From assembly GCA_964561215.1 (NCBI GenBank), contig CAZLOS010000015.1, forward strand, positions 3,332 through 67,331: a stretch of DNA of 64,000 nt, written 5' to 3'. The position numbers and the translations under genes were made by a program. Positions 49,626 through 59,119 of the stretch are shown piece after piece (positions within the stretch are counted from its first letter, which is position 1; each line of letters starts with the position of its first letter). The notes below the pieces were generated by a model. That model saw only the letters and a list, made by a program, of their open reading frames with translations, searched no databases and was not told the DNA's origin. The DNA comes from JAJFUV01 sp964561215. GTDB lineage: Bacteria; Acidobacteriota; Terriglobia; Bryobacterales; Bryobacteraceae.

Positions 49626-50974
49626 ATCTGCGGCTGGCCGAAGTTGCGCGTGCCCTGGGTCTTACTCCAACGGCCGTGGATACGGTCGTCGAGGGCTGGA
49701 GCACGGATACGCGCTCGCTTGCCCGCGGTGACCTGTTTTTCGCCCTGCGCGGCCCCAACCACGACGGCCACCAGCACCTTGCCCAGGCGTTCGAGCGCGG
49801 CGCGGTGGCGGCGGTGGTGGATCGCGACGCGGATGCGCCGGGGCCGCTGCTGCGGGTGGCCGACTCGCTCGGCGCGCTGCAGGACCTGGCGCGCTGGGCG
49901 CGCTCCCGTTTCGCGGGCGCGGTCGTCGGCGTCACCGGGAGCGCGGGGAAGACCACTACCAAGGACACCATCGCGCAATTGCTTTCCTCCGCACTCGACG
50001 TGAGCAAGACCGCCGGCAACCTGAATAATCATGTTGGATTGCCGCTGTCGATCCTACGGCTGAAACAGGATTCGCAAGTGGCGGTGCTCGAGATGGGGAT
50101 GAACCACGAAGGTGAACTGCGCCATCTGGCTGCGATCGCCCGGCCGACCATGGCGGTGGTCACCAACGTTGGCTACGCCCATATCGAATACTTCGGCTCG
50201 CTTGAGAAAACGGCGCTGGCCAAGCGCGAGCTGGTGGAAGCCCTCCCGAACGACGGCACCGCGGTCCTGAACGCGGACGATGCGCTGGTCGCGCGGTTCC
50301 GCGAAGTCCATGCCGGTCCCACCGTCACTTTCGGCTTGGGGGAGGACGCCGATGTGCGCGCCACCGATGTGGAGTACACGCCTGGAGGCGTGAGTTTCCG
50401 CGTTTCCGGCCTGGAATTCAAGAGTCCGCTGGTGGGCCGCCATGGCGTGCTCAACATACTGGCGGGCCTGGCCGTGGCCGGCGTGTTTGGAATCCCGCCG
50501 GAGCGGCTTCAACAGGCCGCACTCTCGCTCGCTGCCGGCCACATGCGCGGAGAGCGCATGGAATGCCGGGGCGTTACGATACTGAACGATTGCTACAACT
50601 CCAACCCGGATGCCGTCCAAGCCATGCTGGAAGTGCTCCGGGTCACGCCGGCGCGGCGCCGCATCGCCGTGCTGGGGGAGATGCTCGAACTCGGGCGCTG
50701 GTCCGAGGCCCTGCACCGCGACGCCGGACGCTGCGCGGTGGCCAACAGGGTCGATGTGCTTGTTGGGATACGCGGCGCGGCCCGCTACACGCTCCACGGG
50801 GCGTTGGACGCTGGTCTGTCGGACAGCGCCGCGTACTTTTTCGAGGACCCGGCGCCGGCGGGAGATTTCCTGCGTGGCATTGCCCAACCCGGAGACGTCA
50901 TACTATTTAAAGGGTCTCGCGGCACGCGAGTGGAAATCGCCCTGGAAAGGTTTTTGGCCGGCAACGACGGCTAA
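49622..50974 (+). CDS. murF: MurF, UDP-MurNAc-tripeptide:D-Ala-D-Ala ligase
   Basis: Adds the D-Ala-D-Ala dipeptide to the stem peptide. The protein has 450 residues. The N-terminal domain has WSTDTRSLARGDLFFALRGP; the ATP loop is VTGSAGKTTTKDTIAQLLSS; also KTAGNLNNHVGLPLSILRLK, EMGMNHEGELRHLAAIARPT and ILNDCYNSNPDAVQAMLEVL. It is co-transcribed, overlapping murE by 4 bp with mraY 3 bp downstream. No ddl gene (maker of D-Ala-D-Ala) lies in the cluster, so that step is encoded elsewhere. Confidence 0.97.
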   Translation: MNLRLAEVARALGLTPTAVDTVVEGWSTDTRSLARGDLFFALRGPNHDGHQHLAQAFERGAVAAVVDRDADAPGPLLRVADSLGALQDLARWARSRFAGAVVGVTGSAGKTTTKDTIAQLLSSALDVSKTAGNLNNHVGLPLSILRLKQDSQVAVLEMGMNHEGELRHLAAIARPTMAVVTNVGYAHIEYFGSLEKTALAKRELVEALPNDGTAVLNADDALVARFREVHAGPTVTFGLGEDADVRATDVEYTPGGVSFRVSGLEFKSPLVGRHGVLNILAGLAVAGVFGIPPERLQQAALSLAAGHMRGERMECRGVTILNDCYNSNPDAVQAMLEVLRVTPARRRIAVLGEMLELGRWSEALHRDAGRCAVANRVDVLVGIRGAARYTLHGALDAGLSDSAAYFFEDPAPAGDFLRGIAQPGDVILFKGSRGTRVEIALERFLAGNDG

Positions 50975-50977
50975 GTC

Positions 50978-52111
50978 ATGCTTTATTGGTTGTTGTTTGA
51001 AAGGTTGTATCCTCACTTCAGTCCTCTTCGCGTCTTCAGTTACGTAACTTTTCGCACGGCCGCGGCGACGCTGGTGGCCTTGTTCCTCTGCATCGCGTTG
51101 GGCCCTTGGCTCATACGCCGCCTGCGGGAATATCAGATCGGGCAGTACATCCGGGAGGAAGGCCCGCAGTCCCATCAGAAGAAGGCTGGCACGCCCACCA
51201 TGGGTGGAGTGCTCATCGTGGTGTCGATCGTGGTGCCCACGCTGTTGATCGCGAATCTTCGTAACCAGTACGTGTGGCTCGCGCTGTTCGGCCTGGTGTC
51301 CTACGGCGCCATCGGCTTTTGGGATGACGCGAGCAAGCTCCAGCAGCATCGCAACCTGGGCCTGACCGGCCGGCGCAAGTTCGCGCTGCAATGCCTGGTC
51401 GCGTTCCTGATCGGCGTGGCGCTGCTGGCGCTGCACGCGCACGGCGCGTACTCGACGGCCATGAACGTGCCGTTCTTCAAGGGCTTCAAGCCCGAGATGC
51501 TCATCCGCGCCTGGCTGGGCAATCCGTTCACTTACCCGCTGGCGTTCGTATTCTTCTTCGCGTTTCTGGTACTGGTCATTGTCGGATCGTCGAATGCCGT
51601 CAATCTCACCGACGGACTGGACGGACTGGCCATCGGACTGATGATCATCGCCGCCGGGGCCATGACGGTGCTGACATATGTAAGCGGTCACGCCGCGTTC
51701 GCCAACTACCTGGGCTTGGCGCGGTTGCCCGGCGCCGCCGAACTGAGCATCTTCTGCGGGTCCATGATGGGCGCCTCGATCGGCTTTCTTTACTACAACG
51801 CTCATCCGGCCGAAATATTCATGGGCGACGTGGGATCGCTCGCCCTGGGTGGCGGGCTGGGCGTGGTGGCCGTGCTGATCAAGCAGGAGATCCTGCTGCT
51901 AGCCGTGGGCGGCGTTTTCGTGATCGAGGCGCTCTCCGTGATCCTGCAAGTGGCGAGCTTCAAGCTGCGCGGCAAACGCGTTTTCAAGATGGCGCCGCTG
52001 CACCACCACTTCGAAGCATTGGGCTGGCAGGAATCGAAGATCATCGTGCGATTCTGGATCGCGGGGCTGGTGATGGCGCTGTCGGCGCTCACCACGCTGA
52101 AGTTGAGGTGA
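50978..52111 (+). CDS. mraY: MraY, phospho-MurNAc-pentapeptide transferase
   Basis: Forms lipid I on the inner face of the membrane. The protein has 377 residues with about ten membrane helices. Conserved blocks are GPQSHQKKAGTPTMGGVLIV (the family signature), NAVNLTDGLDGLAIGLMIIA (catalytic Asp pair) and EIFMGDVGSLALGGGLGVVA; the C-terminal LHHHFEALGWQESKIIVRFW closes the family pattern. It starts 3 bp after murF and ends 4 bp before murD. Confidence 0.98.
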   Translation: MLYWLLFERLYPHFSPLRVFSYVTFRTAAATLVALFLCIALGPWLIRRLREYQIGQYIREEGPQSHQKKAGTPTMGGVLIVVSIVVPTLLIANLRNQYVWLALFGLVSYGAIGFWDDASKLQQHRNLGLTGRRKFALQCLVAFLIGVALLALHAHGAYSTAMNVPFFKGFKPEMLIRAWLGNPFTYPLAFVFFFAFLVLVIVGSSNAVNLTDGLDGLAIGLMIIAAGAMTVLTYVSGHAAFANYLGLARLPGAAELSIFCGSMMGASIGFLYYNAHPAEIFMGDVGSLALGGGLGVVAVLIKQEILLLAVGGVFVIEALSVILQVASFKLRGKRVFKMAPLHHHFEALGWQESKIIVRFWIAGLVMALSALTTLKLR

Positions 52112-52115
52112 TGCC

Positions 52116-53459
52116 ATGATGCGAATCGAAGGCGCGGACATCCTGGTGGTGGGCATGGGCAAGTCGGGCTTGGCCGCGATCAAACTGCTGCTCGAGCACG
52201 GCGCGCGGCCACGGGCGACGGACAAGCAAGGGCTCGATGACCTGCCCGCAATTGCGCCTCAATTGCGTGAGCTGGGCGTGCCGTTCGCCGTGCAATCGCC
52301 GGAAGTCTTCGAAGGCGCGGACAGCATCGTCATCTCGCCCGGCGTACCCGCGGACCTAGCGGAACTGGAAGCCGCGCGCGCCCGCGGCGCAAGCGTGATC
52401 GGGGAACTGGAATTGGCCGGCGCCTTTCTTCAGGGCGACGTTATCGGCATCACCGGCGCCAACGGCAAGACCACCACGACGGCGCTGATCGGGCACATCC
52501 TCGCTCATTGCGGCGTCCCGGTTCAGGTGGGCGGCAACATCGGACGGCCACCCACGTCCATGGTGGCCGGTTCCAGGCCGGGCCAGTGGAACGTGCTCGA
52601 ACTCTCCAGCTTCCAACTGGAGACCATCGAAAAGTTCCGCGCTCGCGTGGGCGTGGTCATCAACGTTACGCCGGACCACCTCGACCGGCACCACACCTTC
52701 GCCCGCTACGCCGCCGCTAAAGAGCGCCTGTTCGAGAATCAGGGGCCGGACGATCTTGCCATCCTCAACGCCGACGACGCGACCTGCATGGACTATGCGC
52801 GCCGGACGAAATCGCGGACGCTAATGTTCAGCCTCAAGGGGCCCGTGGATAGGGGTGCCTATTTCGCGGATGGGAAGTTGTACGTGGACGGCCGTTTTCT
52901 GATGGACGCCGCGGCGATTCCGATGCGCGGACTGCACAACGTCGAAAACACGCTGGCGGCCGTATTGGCGGCACGTGAAACTGGCGCCCCGCTCGCGTCG
53001 ATCGCGGCGGCAGTAAGCACCTTCCCCGGCGTCGAGCACCGCATCGAGTTCGTTCGCACAGTCAGCGGCGTTTCCTTCTACAACGATTCAAAAGCCACGA
53101 ACGTGGACGCCACGCAGAAAGCCATCGATGCATTCGACGGCGGGCTGTGGCTGATCCTCGGCGGCAAGGACAAGGGGAGCGATTACCGCACGCTGCGGCC
53201 ATCGCTCGCGGCCAAGGCTCATGCCGTGCTGCTGGTGGGCGCGGCGTCGGCGAAGATCGCGGATCATCTCGCGGGCGCGCTGCCGCTTTTGGATTGCGGC
53301 ACCATCGCCGAGGCCGTACGCATCGCGTACGAAAAGGCTCGTCCGGGCGATACAGTCCTGCTCGCGCCCGCCTGCGCCAGCTTCGATCAGTTCTCGGGCT
53401 ACGAAGAGCGTGGGCGCGTCTTCAAGGGCCTCGTCTCAAGTCTGGAGGAAAAAGCCTGA
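52116..53459 (+). CDS. murD: MurD, UDP-MurNAc-Ala:D-Glu ligase
   Basis: Adds D-glutamate to UDP-MurNAc-L-Ala. The protein has 447 residues. It starts MMRIEGADILVVGMGKSGLA, which holds the UDP-binding Rossmann loop. The ATP loop is ITGANGKTTTTALIGHILAH. Others are LELSSFQLETIEKFRARVGV, VNVTPDHLDRHHTFARYAAA, NDSKATNVDATQKAIDAFDG and LLAPACASFDQFSGYEERGR. ftsW begins one base after its stop. Confidence 0.97.
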   Translation: MMRIEGADILVVGMGKSGLAAIKLLLEHGARPRATDKQGLDDLPAIAPQLRELGVPFAVQSPEVFEGADSIVISPGVPADLAELEAARARGASVIGELELAGAFLQGDVIGITGANGKTTTTALIGHILAHCGVPVQVGGNIGRPPTSMVAGSRPGQWNVLELSSFQLETIEKFRARVGVVINVTPDHLDRHHTFARYAAAKERLFENQGPDDLAILNADDATCMDYARRTKSRTLMFSLKGPVDRGAYFADGKLYVDGRFLMDAAAIPMRGLHNVENTLAAVLAARETGAPLASIAAAVSTFPGVEHRIEFVRTVSGVSFYNDSKATNVDATQKAIDAFDGGLWLILGGKDKGSDYRTLRPSLAAKAHAVLLVGAASAKIADHLAGALPLLDCGTIAEAVRIAYEKARPGDTVLLAPACASFDQFSGYEERGRVFKGLVSSLEEKA

Positions 53460-53460
53460 C

Positions 53461-54603
53461 ATGGCGATGGAGCGCAAGACCGACTGGATCCTTTTTACAG
53501 CCGTCATAGGGCTGGTTTTCTTCGGTCTCGTCATCGTGTACAGCGCGTCCTCGGTGGTGGCGGATCTGAAGTACGGCCACAGTACCTACTACCTGGTGCG
53601 CCAGGCCGCGTGGGCCGTAGCTGCGTTTGGGATCCTGATGTACTTGAAGAACCAGGACTACCGGCGCTGGAACCAGCCGGTATGGGCTTTCGCACCCATG
53701 GGCGTCGCCATCATGCTGCTGATCGTGGCCTATTTCGTCGACGCCCGGGCGCACCGCTGGATACGGCTCGGCTCCGCTCAATTGCAGCCTTCCGAACTCG
53801 CCAAGCCCGCGCTCATCGTTTTTCTGGCCTGGTTCGTGAGCCTGCGTGCTTCCGCCATCAACAACCGTAAGCACACGCTGGTTCCGGCCACGCTTTGCCT
53901 GACTGTGCTGGTGGGGATGGTGGTGGCGGCCGACCTGGGCACGGCGGTCGTGCTGCTGGCCACGGCGGGGGTGGTGTTCTTCGTGGCGGGGCTTGACAGG
54001 CGCCACATGGCGATGGCGTGCGCCGCGGCGGTACTTCTGATCGCGGTCGCCATTTTGCACAAGCCTTACCGCGCCCTGCGTGTCATAGGACGTTACGACC
54101 CCGACTTCACGCTTATCGACAGCATCGACCGCAACGGGACGATCCGCGCCAAGATGCAGATGATGCCGGGCGCCAAAGACCCGGGCTATCACGCACGGCA
54201 ATCGAAGATTGCGGTGGGTTCAGGCGGCGTTCTGGGGATGGGCCTGATGCAGGGGCAACAGAAATTGCTGTACCTGCCGGAGGCGCACACGGACTTCATC
54301 TACGCAGTGGTGGGCGAAGAGCTCGGGCTGTTTGGCTGCGCCGCCGTGCTGTTCATGTTCCTGTTGATTTTGTGGCGCGGTGTGCGGCTGGCCTGCGTGG
54401 CGCCGGAACATTTCGGCCGTTATCTGGCGCTGGGTGTTACGGCCAGCATCGTGATACAGGCGTTCATGAACATGAGTGTCGTGCTGGACATGACGCCCAC
54501 CAAGGGCATTCCGCTGCCCATGATCAGTTACGGAGGAAGTTCGCTGTTGAGCACACTGGCTTCGTTGGGGCTGTTGCTCAGCGTGAACGAGCACGCCGGA
54601 TGA
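53461..54603 (+). CDS. ftsW: FtsW, SEDS-family septal peptidoglycan polymerase
   Basis: Works with FtsI at the septum. The protein has 380 residues from ATG 53461; the frame opening at 53221 lies inside murD and is not used. About ten membrane helices are visible, with the SEDS signatures LGSAQLQPSELAKPALIVFL and GVTASIVIQAFMNMSVVLDM ending TPTKGIPLPMISYGGSS, the C-terminal hallmark. The catalytic Asp region is in the extracytoplasmic segment around HARQSKIAVGSGG. It overlaps murG by 4 bp (ATGA). Confidence 0.96.
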   Translation: MAMERKTDWILFTAVIGLVFFGLVIVYSASSVVADLKYGHSTYYLVRQAAWAVAAFGILMYLKNQDYRRWNQPVWAFAPMGVAIMLLIVAYFVDARAHRWIRLGSAQLQPSELAKPALIVFLAWFVSLRASAINNRKHTLVPATLCLTVLVGMVVAADLGTAVVLLATAGVVFFVAGLDRRHMAMACAAAVLLIAVAILHKPYRALRVIGRYDPDFTLIDSIDRNGTIRAKMQMMPGAKDPGYHARQSKIAVGSGGVLGMGLMQGQQKLLYLPEAHTDFIYAVVGEELGLFGCAAVLFMFLLILWRGVRLACVAPEHFGRYLALGVTASIVIQAFMNMSVVLDMTPTKGIPLPMISYGGSSLLSTLASLGLLLSVNEHAG

Positions 54604-55685
54604 GCCGATCGCTGGTCGTCGCCATGGCCGGTGGAGGAACGGGGGGCCACGTCATCCCGGCGCTGGCCGTGGCGCGCGAGTTGGCCGAACGGGGCCACCG
54701 GCCCTTCTTCATCGGGACGCGGCGCGGCATGGAAGCGCGCCTGGTGCCGGAGGCGGGCTTCGACATCGAATGGATCGAAATCGGCGGGCTCAATCGGGTG
54801 GGACTGGCGCGCATGCTCAAGAGCGCCTGCGAACTTCCGGCCAGCGTCTGGCGAGCGGGGGGGGTTCTCAGACGCCGCGGCGCCCAAGCCGTTTTCAGCA
54901 TGGGCGGTTACGCAGCCGGACCGGTGATGCTGGCGGCAATTTGGAAGCGCGTGCCGATGGCGGTGATGGAACCCAACGCCATGCCGGGGCTGACCAGCCG
55001 CAAGCTGCGCCGCTTCATCCGTCGCGCGCTGGTGAGCTTTCCCGAAGCCGCGAACTACTTCCCGCCGGGCCGGACCGAGATCACCGGGCTCCCCGTGCGC
55101 GGGGAATTCCTCGCCATCGAACCCAAGCCGCGCAGCGAATGGTTCACCATACTGATCACGGGTGGCAGCCAGGGCTCCCGTACGTTGAACGAGGCGGCGC
55201 GCGCGAGTTGGCCGCTGTTCAAGCGGAGCGGCCTCCGCGTGCGCTTCCTGCATCAGACCGGAGAGATGTCCGCCGGCGATCTGGCGCGCGAATTCGCCGC
55301 AACCGGCATGGAGGGGTGCGTTACGGCATTCATCAAGGACATGCCCGCCGCGATGGCTGAAGCGGACCTGGTGGTGTGCCGCTCGGGTGCCGGCGCGGTG
55401 GCGGAACTGGCCGCCGGCGGCAAAGCTTCTCTGCTCGTCCCGTTCCCCTTCGCCGCCGACGACCACCAGCTACGAAACGCACAGGCACTGGAGCGTGCCG
55501 GGGCCGCGCGACTGATCCCGGACCGGGAGTTGACCGGCGAACGTTTGTTTCGCGAAGCGGGCGTCCTGGCCGCGGACGCGGACCTGCTGCGGAACATGGG
55601 AGCGGCGGCGCGCGCGATGGCGCACCCTCACGCCGCACGCCGCGCGGCGGAAATACTTGAGGAGATGGTTCCGGTACACGGTTGA
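54600..55685 (+). CDS. murG: MurG, lipid II-forming GlcNAc transferase
   Basis: Adds GlcNAc to lipid I. The protein has 361 residues from ATG 54600; the longer frame from 54018 runs through ftsW out of frame and is discarded. The GT-B glycine-rich loop is VVAMAGGGTGGHVIPALAVA. Further family blocks are FSMGGYAAGPVMLAAIWKRV, EPNAMPGLTSRKLRRFIRRA, ILITGGSQGSRTLNEAARAS and VVCRSGAGAVAELAAGGKAS (UDP-GlcNAc site). The order ftsW-murG-murC is conserved in many phyla. Confidence 0.97.
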   Translation: MSRSLVVAMAGGGTGGHVIPALAVARELAERGHRPFFIGTRRGMEARLVPEAGFDIEWIEIGGLNRVGLARMLKSACELPASVWRAGGVLRRRGAQAVFSMGGYAAGPVMLAAIWKRVPMAVMEPNAMPGLTSRKLRRFIRRALVSFPEAANYFPPGRTEITGLPVRGEFLAIEPKPRSEWFTILITGGSQGSRTLNEAARASWPLFKRSGLRVRFLHQTGEMSAGDLAREFAATGMEGCVTAFIKDMPAAMAEADLVVCRSGAGAVAELAAGGKASLLVPFPFAADDHQLRNAQALERAGAARLIPDRELTGERLFREAGVLAADADLLRNMGAAARAMAHPHAARRAAEILEEMVPVHG

Positions 55686-55721
55686 CACGCAGCCGTAAAG
55701 CCGGAACAATACAAAAGGGAA

Positions 55722-57104
55722 ATGTTTTTTAAGCCCCAGCACTTGCATTTCGTAGGGATCGGCGGTATCGGGATGAGCGCGATCGCCGAGGTGTTGTTGA
55801 AGCTCGGTTATCAGGTCAGCGGATCCGACCTGAGGTCCACCCCGCTAACCAGCCGCCTGGCCGCGCTGGGGGCGACTGTTTACGAGGGCCATGACGCGGC
55901 CCACGTGGGCGACGCGCGCGTGGTCGTGGTGAGCAGTGCGGTCGACGAATCCAATCCCGAAGTGCGCCAGGCCCGCCGGATGCAGATCCCCGTCATCCCG
56001 CGCGGCGAACTGCTCGCCGAGCTGATGCGCCTCAAATACGGCGTAGCCATCGCCGGTAGCCACGGCAAGACGACCACCACGAGCATGGCGGCGCACATCC
56101 TGACCGAGGCCGGCCTCGACCCGACGGTGGTGGTGGGCGGGCGCGTGAAACTGATGGGTGGCAGCAACGCCAGGGTGGGCGGCGGGGACTTGCTGGTGGT
56201 GGAGGCCGATGAGAGCGACGGCTCGTTCCTTAAGCTGGCGCCCATTCTCGCCGTGGTGACCAACATCGACCGCGAACACGTGGATCACTACGCCTCGATC
56301 GAAGCGACGCGCGCGGCCTTCAGCGATTTCGCCAACAAGGTGCCCTTCTACGGGGCTTCGATCCTGTGCCTGGACGACGCCAACGTGCAGCAGACGCTGC
56401 CTACCATCAAACGGCGCACGATCACTTACGGAGCAAGCTCCCAAGCGGACCTTAATATCACTGATCCCGCCTGCGACCACTTCTCCTCGCGCTTTCACCT
56501 GAGATTCCACCAGGACGATCTCGGTGAATTCTCGCTTGCGGTTCCCGGGTACCACAATGTGCTGGACGCGACGGCCGCCGTCGCCGTGGCCCTGGAACTG
56601 GATGTCTCCCCGGACACGGCGCGGCAGGCGCTGGCGGCCTTCACGGGCGTGGACCGCCGCTTCCAGCGCCGTGGCGAGGCCAATGGGGTCACCGTGATCG
56701 ACGACTACGGTCATCACCCCACCGAGATCCGTGCCACGCTGGATGCCGCGCGGCTGTGCCGGTTCAGGCAGATCCACGTGTTATTTCAGCCCCACCGCTA
56801 CACGCGCACGAAGGCCCTGATGGATGAGTTCGCCGTCAGCTTCCAGAAGGCCGACACGGTTCATCTGCTCGATATCTACGCGGCCAGCGAGCCACCCATC
56901 GAGGGCGTCACCGCGGAGGCTCTCGCGGAGCGGTTGCGAGAGTTCGGCCATCGTGGCGCCTATTACGTGGGCTCGCTCGCGAATGGAGTGGATGCCATTT
57001 TGAAGTTGGTCGAGCCCGGCGATCTGGTGCTGACCCTGGGCGCGGGCAGCGTGTGGCAGGCCGGTGACCGCATCCTGGAGCGGCTGCGGGAGAAGCATTC
57101 ATGA
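55722..57104 (+). CDS. murC: MurC, UDP-MurNAc:L-Ala ligase
   Basis: Adds the first amino acid of the stem peptide. The protein has 460 residues. It starts MFFKPQHLHFVGIGGIGMSA, the UDP-sugar Rossmann motif. The ATP loop is IAGSHGKTTTTSMAAHILTE. Further motifs are VVEADESDGSFLKLAPILAV, VTNIDREHVDHYASIEATRA and VIDDYGHHPTEIRATLDAAR. In many bacteria murC is followed by murB or ddl before ftsQ; here ftsQ starts directly, overlapping by 4 bp. Confidence 0.97.
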   Translation: MFFKPQHLHFVGIGGIGMSAIAEVLLKLGYQVSGSDLRSTPLTSRLAALGATVYEGHDAAHVGDARVVVVSSAVDESNPEVRQARRMQIPVIPRGELLAELMRLKYGVAIAGSHGKTTTTSMAAHILTEAGLDPTVVVGGRVKLMGGSNARVGGGDLLVVEADESDGSFLKLAPILAVVTNIDREHVDHYASIEATRAAFSDFANKVPFYGASILCLDDANVQQTLPTIKRRTITYGASSQADLNITDPACDHFSSRFHLRFHQDDLGEFSLAVPGYHNVLDATAAVAVALELDVSPDTARQALAAFTGVDRRFQRRGEANGVTVIDDYGHHPTEIRATLDAARLCRFRQIHVLFQPHRYTRTKALMDEFAVSFQKADTVHLLDIYAASEPPIEGVTAEALAERLREFGHRGAYYVGSLANGVDAILKLVEPGDLVLTLGAGSVWQAGDRILERLREKHS

Positions 57105-57892
57105 AGCGCAGGCTGTACTATGCCGTCATCCTGGTGTTGGCGGGACTGGCGGCGGCCGGAAGCCTGGCCGCGTACTGGCGCATCGAACGGTTTCTGCTCG
57201 CCGATGCGCGCTTCGTCATGGTGCCGCCGCCCGAGTACGGCGACGCGTCTCCCAGTCTGGCGATTCAAGGGGTCCGGCATGCCTCGCGGGCTCGTGTGAT
57301 GAACGTGTTTCGCGAAGATTTCGGACGCAGCGTGTACCTGCTCTCGCTTGCCGAGCGCCGGAGAGCCCTTCTTGCGATCGACTGGGTGAAAGAGGCCAGC
57401 GTGTCGCGGGTCTGGCCGAACACGATCCAGGTCAAGATCGTCGAGCGCACGCCGGTGGCTTTTCTGGGGACGCCGTCGCCGGCGGACCCGGCGGCGCCCT
57501 TTGCGCTGATCGATGCCGATGGCGTCATCCTGCGGCCGCAGACGCCGGCGCGCTTCGCCCTGCCCGTCCTGGTGGGCGTCGCACCGAACGCGGGACAGGA
57601 TTTGCGGCGCGACCGCGTACGCCGCATGTCGCGCCTGCTGGAGGAACTGGGCGCGCTCTCCGAGAAGGTTTCCGAAGTGGACGTCAGCGACTCCGAGAAT
57701 CTGCAGATCATGGAGCAGGCCGACGGCAAAGCCCTGGTTCTGATCCTGGGCAACCGGAATTTCCTGGCCCGGCTGGAGCGGTTCCACCAACGCTACCCGG
57801 AGATCCACAAGAGGCTCCCCGAAGCCGGCACATTCGATTTGCGATTGGACGACCGCATCACGGCCGTGGAGGCGAACTCGAGTGTCCAGTAA
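57101..57892 (+). CDS. ftsQ: FtsQ, POTRA-domain division protein
   Basis: Scaffold linking early and late divisome proteins. The protein has 263 residues. A short cytoplasmic end, one membrane helix (LYYAVILVLAGLAAAGSLAA) and a periplasmic POTRA domain follow, the latter with ALLAIDWVKEASVSRVWPNT and KIVERTPVAFLG. The FtsQ domain continues to the C-terminus (LRLDDRITAVEANSSVQ). It overlaps both murC (4 bp) and ftsA (11 bp). Confidence 0.92.
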   Translation: MKRRLYYAVILVLAGLAAAGSLAAYWRIERFLLADARFVMVPPPEYGDASPSLAIQGVRHASRARVMNVFREDFGRSVYLLSLAERRRALLAIDWVKEASVSRVWPNTIQVKIVERTPVAFLGTPSPADPAAPFALIDADGVILRPQTPARFALPVLVGVAPNAGQDLRRDRVRRMSRLLEELGALSEKVSEVDVSDSENLQIMEQADGKALVLILGNRNFLARLERFHQRYPEIHKRLPEAGTFDLRLDDRITAVEANSSVQ

Positions 57893-59075
57893 CAACGGGT
57901 GGGCAGTGGGACTCGACGCCGGCAGCGCGTGGACGCGTGTGGTGATTTGCGTCCTCGAAAACGATGAGCTGCGCTACCTGGGGCATGGCGAGACTCCGTC
58001 GCTCGCTTGGAACAAAAGTCGTCTGCGGGACCAGACCGCGCTGTCGGAGTCTATTCGGCGAGCCGTCCGCGATGCGGAAGCGGTAGCCGGCGTCAGCGTG
58101 GACGGCGCCGTCGTGGGCCTGGGCGGGAGCGCGGTGGAAAGCACCGGCGGCAACGGGCTCTACGAGTTCGGCCGCCCGCGCGACATTGAGCAAGGGCACC
58201 TGGACGCCACCGTCGAGATGGCGGCGCAGTTGCAATCGAATCGCTACATCTTCCAGGTGCTTCCGCAGGACTTTACCGTGGACGGCCGGGCAGGCTACCG
58301 CAACCCGATTGGAGTGCGCGCCTCGCGGCTGGAGGCCAACGTCTGTCTGATGACCACCACCGCGCCCGAACACCAGTGCCTGGTGGACGCGGTGCACCAG
58401 GCGCACCTGGCGGTAGAGGAGACCGTGTTCGAAGGCATGGCGGCCGCCTACGCCGCCATCCTCACCGAGGATCGCGCCAGGGGTGTGGCGGTGATGGACA
58501 TCGGTGCGCAATCCACCGAGTTGATCGTCTACGACGGGGAAGCCTGCGTGAGCGCGTGCAGCCTGCCCGTGGCGGGCGACCATTTTTCGCGCGACGTGGC
58601 GTGGCGGTTCACGGTTTCGATCGAAGACGCCGAGCGCATCAAGCAGCAGTACGGTTGCGCCGTGCTCGGTCTGACGGCCGACAACAGCCTGATCGATGTG
58701 CCGACTCCCGACGGGCGCGCCCCGCGCGAAGCGCCGCGACGCGACCTGAACGAAGTTCTTGAGGCGCGGGCCGAGGAGTTGTTTCTGTTTGCGCGGGAGG
58801 AGATCGCGGCCGCCGGCATGGAGCAGGACTTGATGGAGGGCGTGGTCCTTACCGGCGGCGGCGCGCGCTTGAACGGAATGTGCGACATGGCCGAGCGAGT
58901 CCTGAATTGCCAGGCTCGCAACGGCCTGCCGGTGGGCATCGAGGATTGGCCGGATGCGATCAACGATCCGGCCTGGACAACGGCGGCGGGATTGGCCATG
59001 TATTCGGCGCGCTTGAAGCACCGTCACGCGGCGAACCGCGGCGCGCCGGGACTGTTAGGCCACCTCTTGGGTTAA
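57882..59075 (+). CDS. ftsA: FtsA, actin-like membrane tether of FtsZ
   Basis: The protein has 397 residues. Phosphate-1 loop is VGLDAGSAWTRVVICVLEND; the SHS2 (1C) domain follows (VSVDGAVVGLGGSAVESTGG). Phosphate-2 and adenosine regions read GVAVMDIGAQSTELIVYDGE and EGVVLTGGGARLNGMCDMAE. The short C-terminal helix GLLGHLLG is a plausible amphipathic membrane anchor. It overlaps ftsQ by 11 bp and precedes ftsZ by 44 bp, which hold the ftsZ ribosome site. Confidence 0.95.
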   Translation: MSSNNGWAVGLDAGSAWTRVVICVLENDELRYLGHGETPSLAWNKSRLRDQTALSESIRRAVRDAEAVAGVSVDGAVVGLGGSAVESTGGNGLYEFGRPRDIEQGHLDATVEMAAQLQSNRYIFQVLPQDFTVDGRAGYRNPIGVRASRLEANVCLMTTTAPEHQCLVDAVHQAHLAVEETVFEGMAAAYAAILTEDRARGVAVMDIGAQSTELIVYDGEACVSACSLPVAGDHFSRDVAWRFTVSIEDAERIKQQYGCAVLGLTADNSLIDVPTPDGRAPREAPRRDLNEVLEARAEELFLFAREEIAAAGMEQDLMEGVVLTGGGARLNGMCDMAERVLNCQARNGLPVGIEDWPDAINDPAWTTAAGLAMYSARLKHRHAANRGAPGLLGHLLG

Positions 59076-59119
59076 GGAGCGGGCGGGCCCGGTGTGGCCC
59101 TCCGCGGAGGATTTCAGGC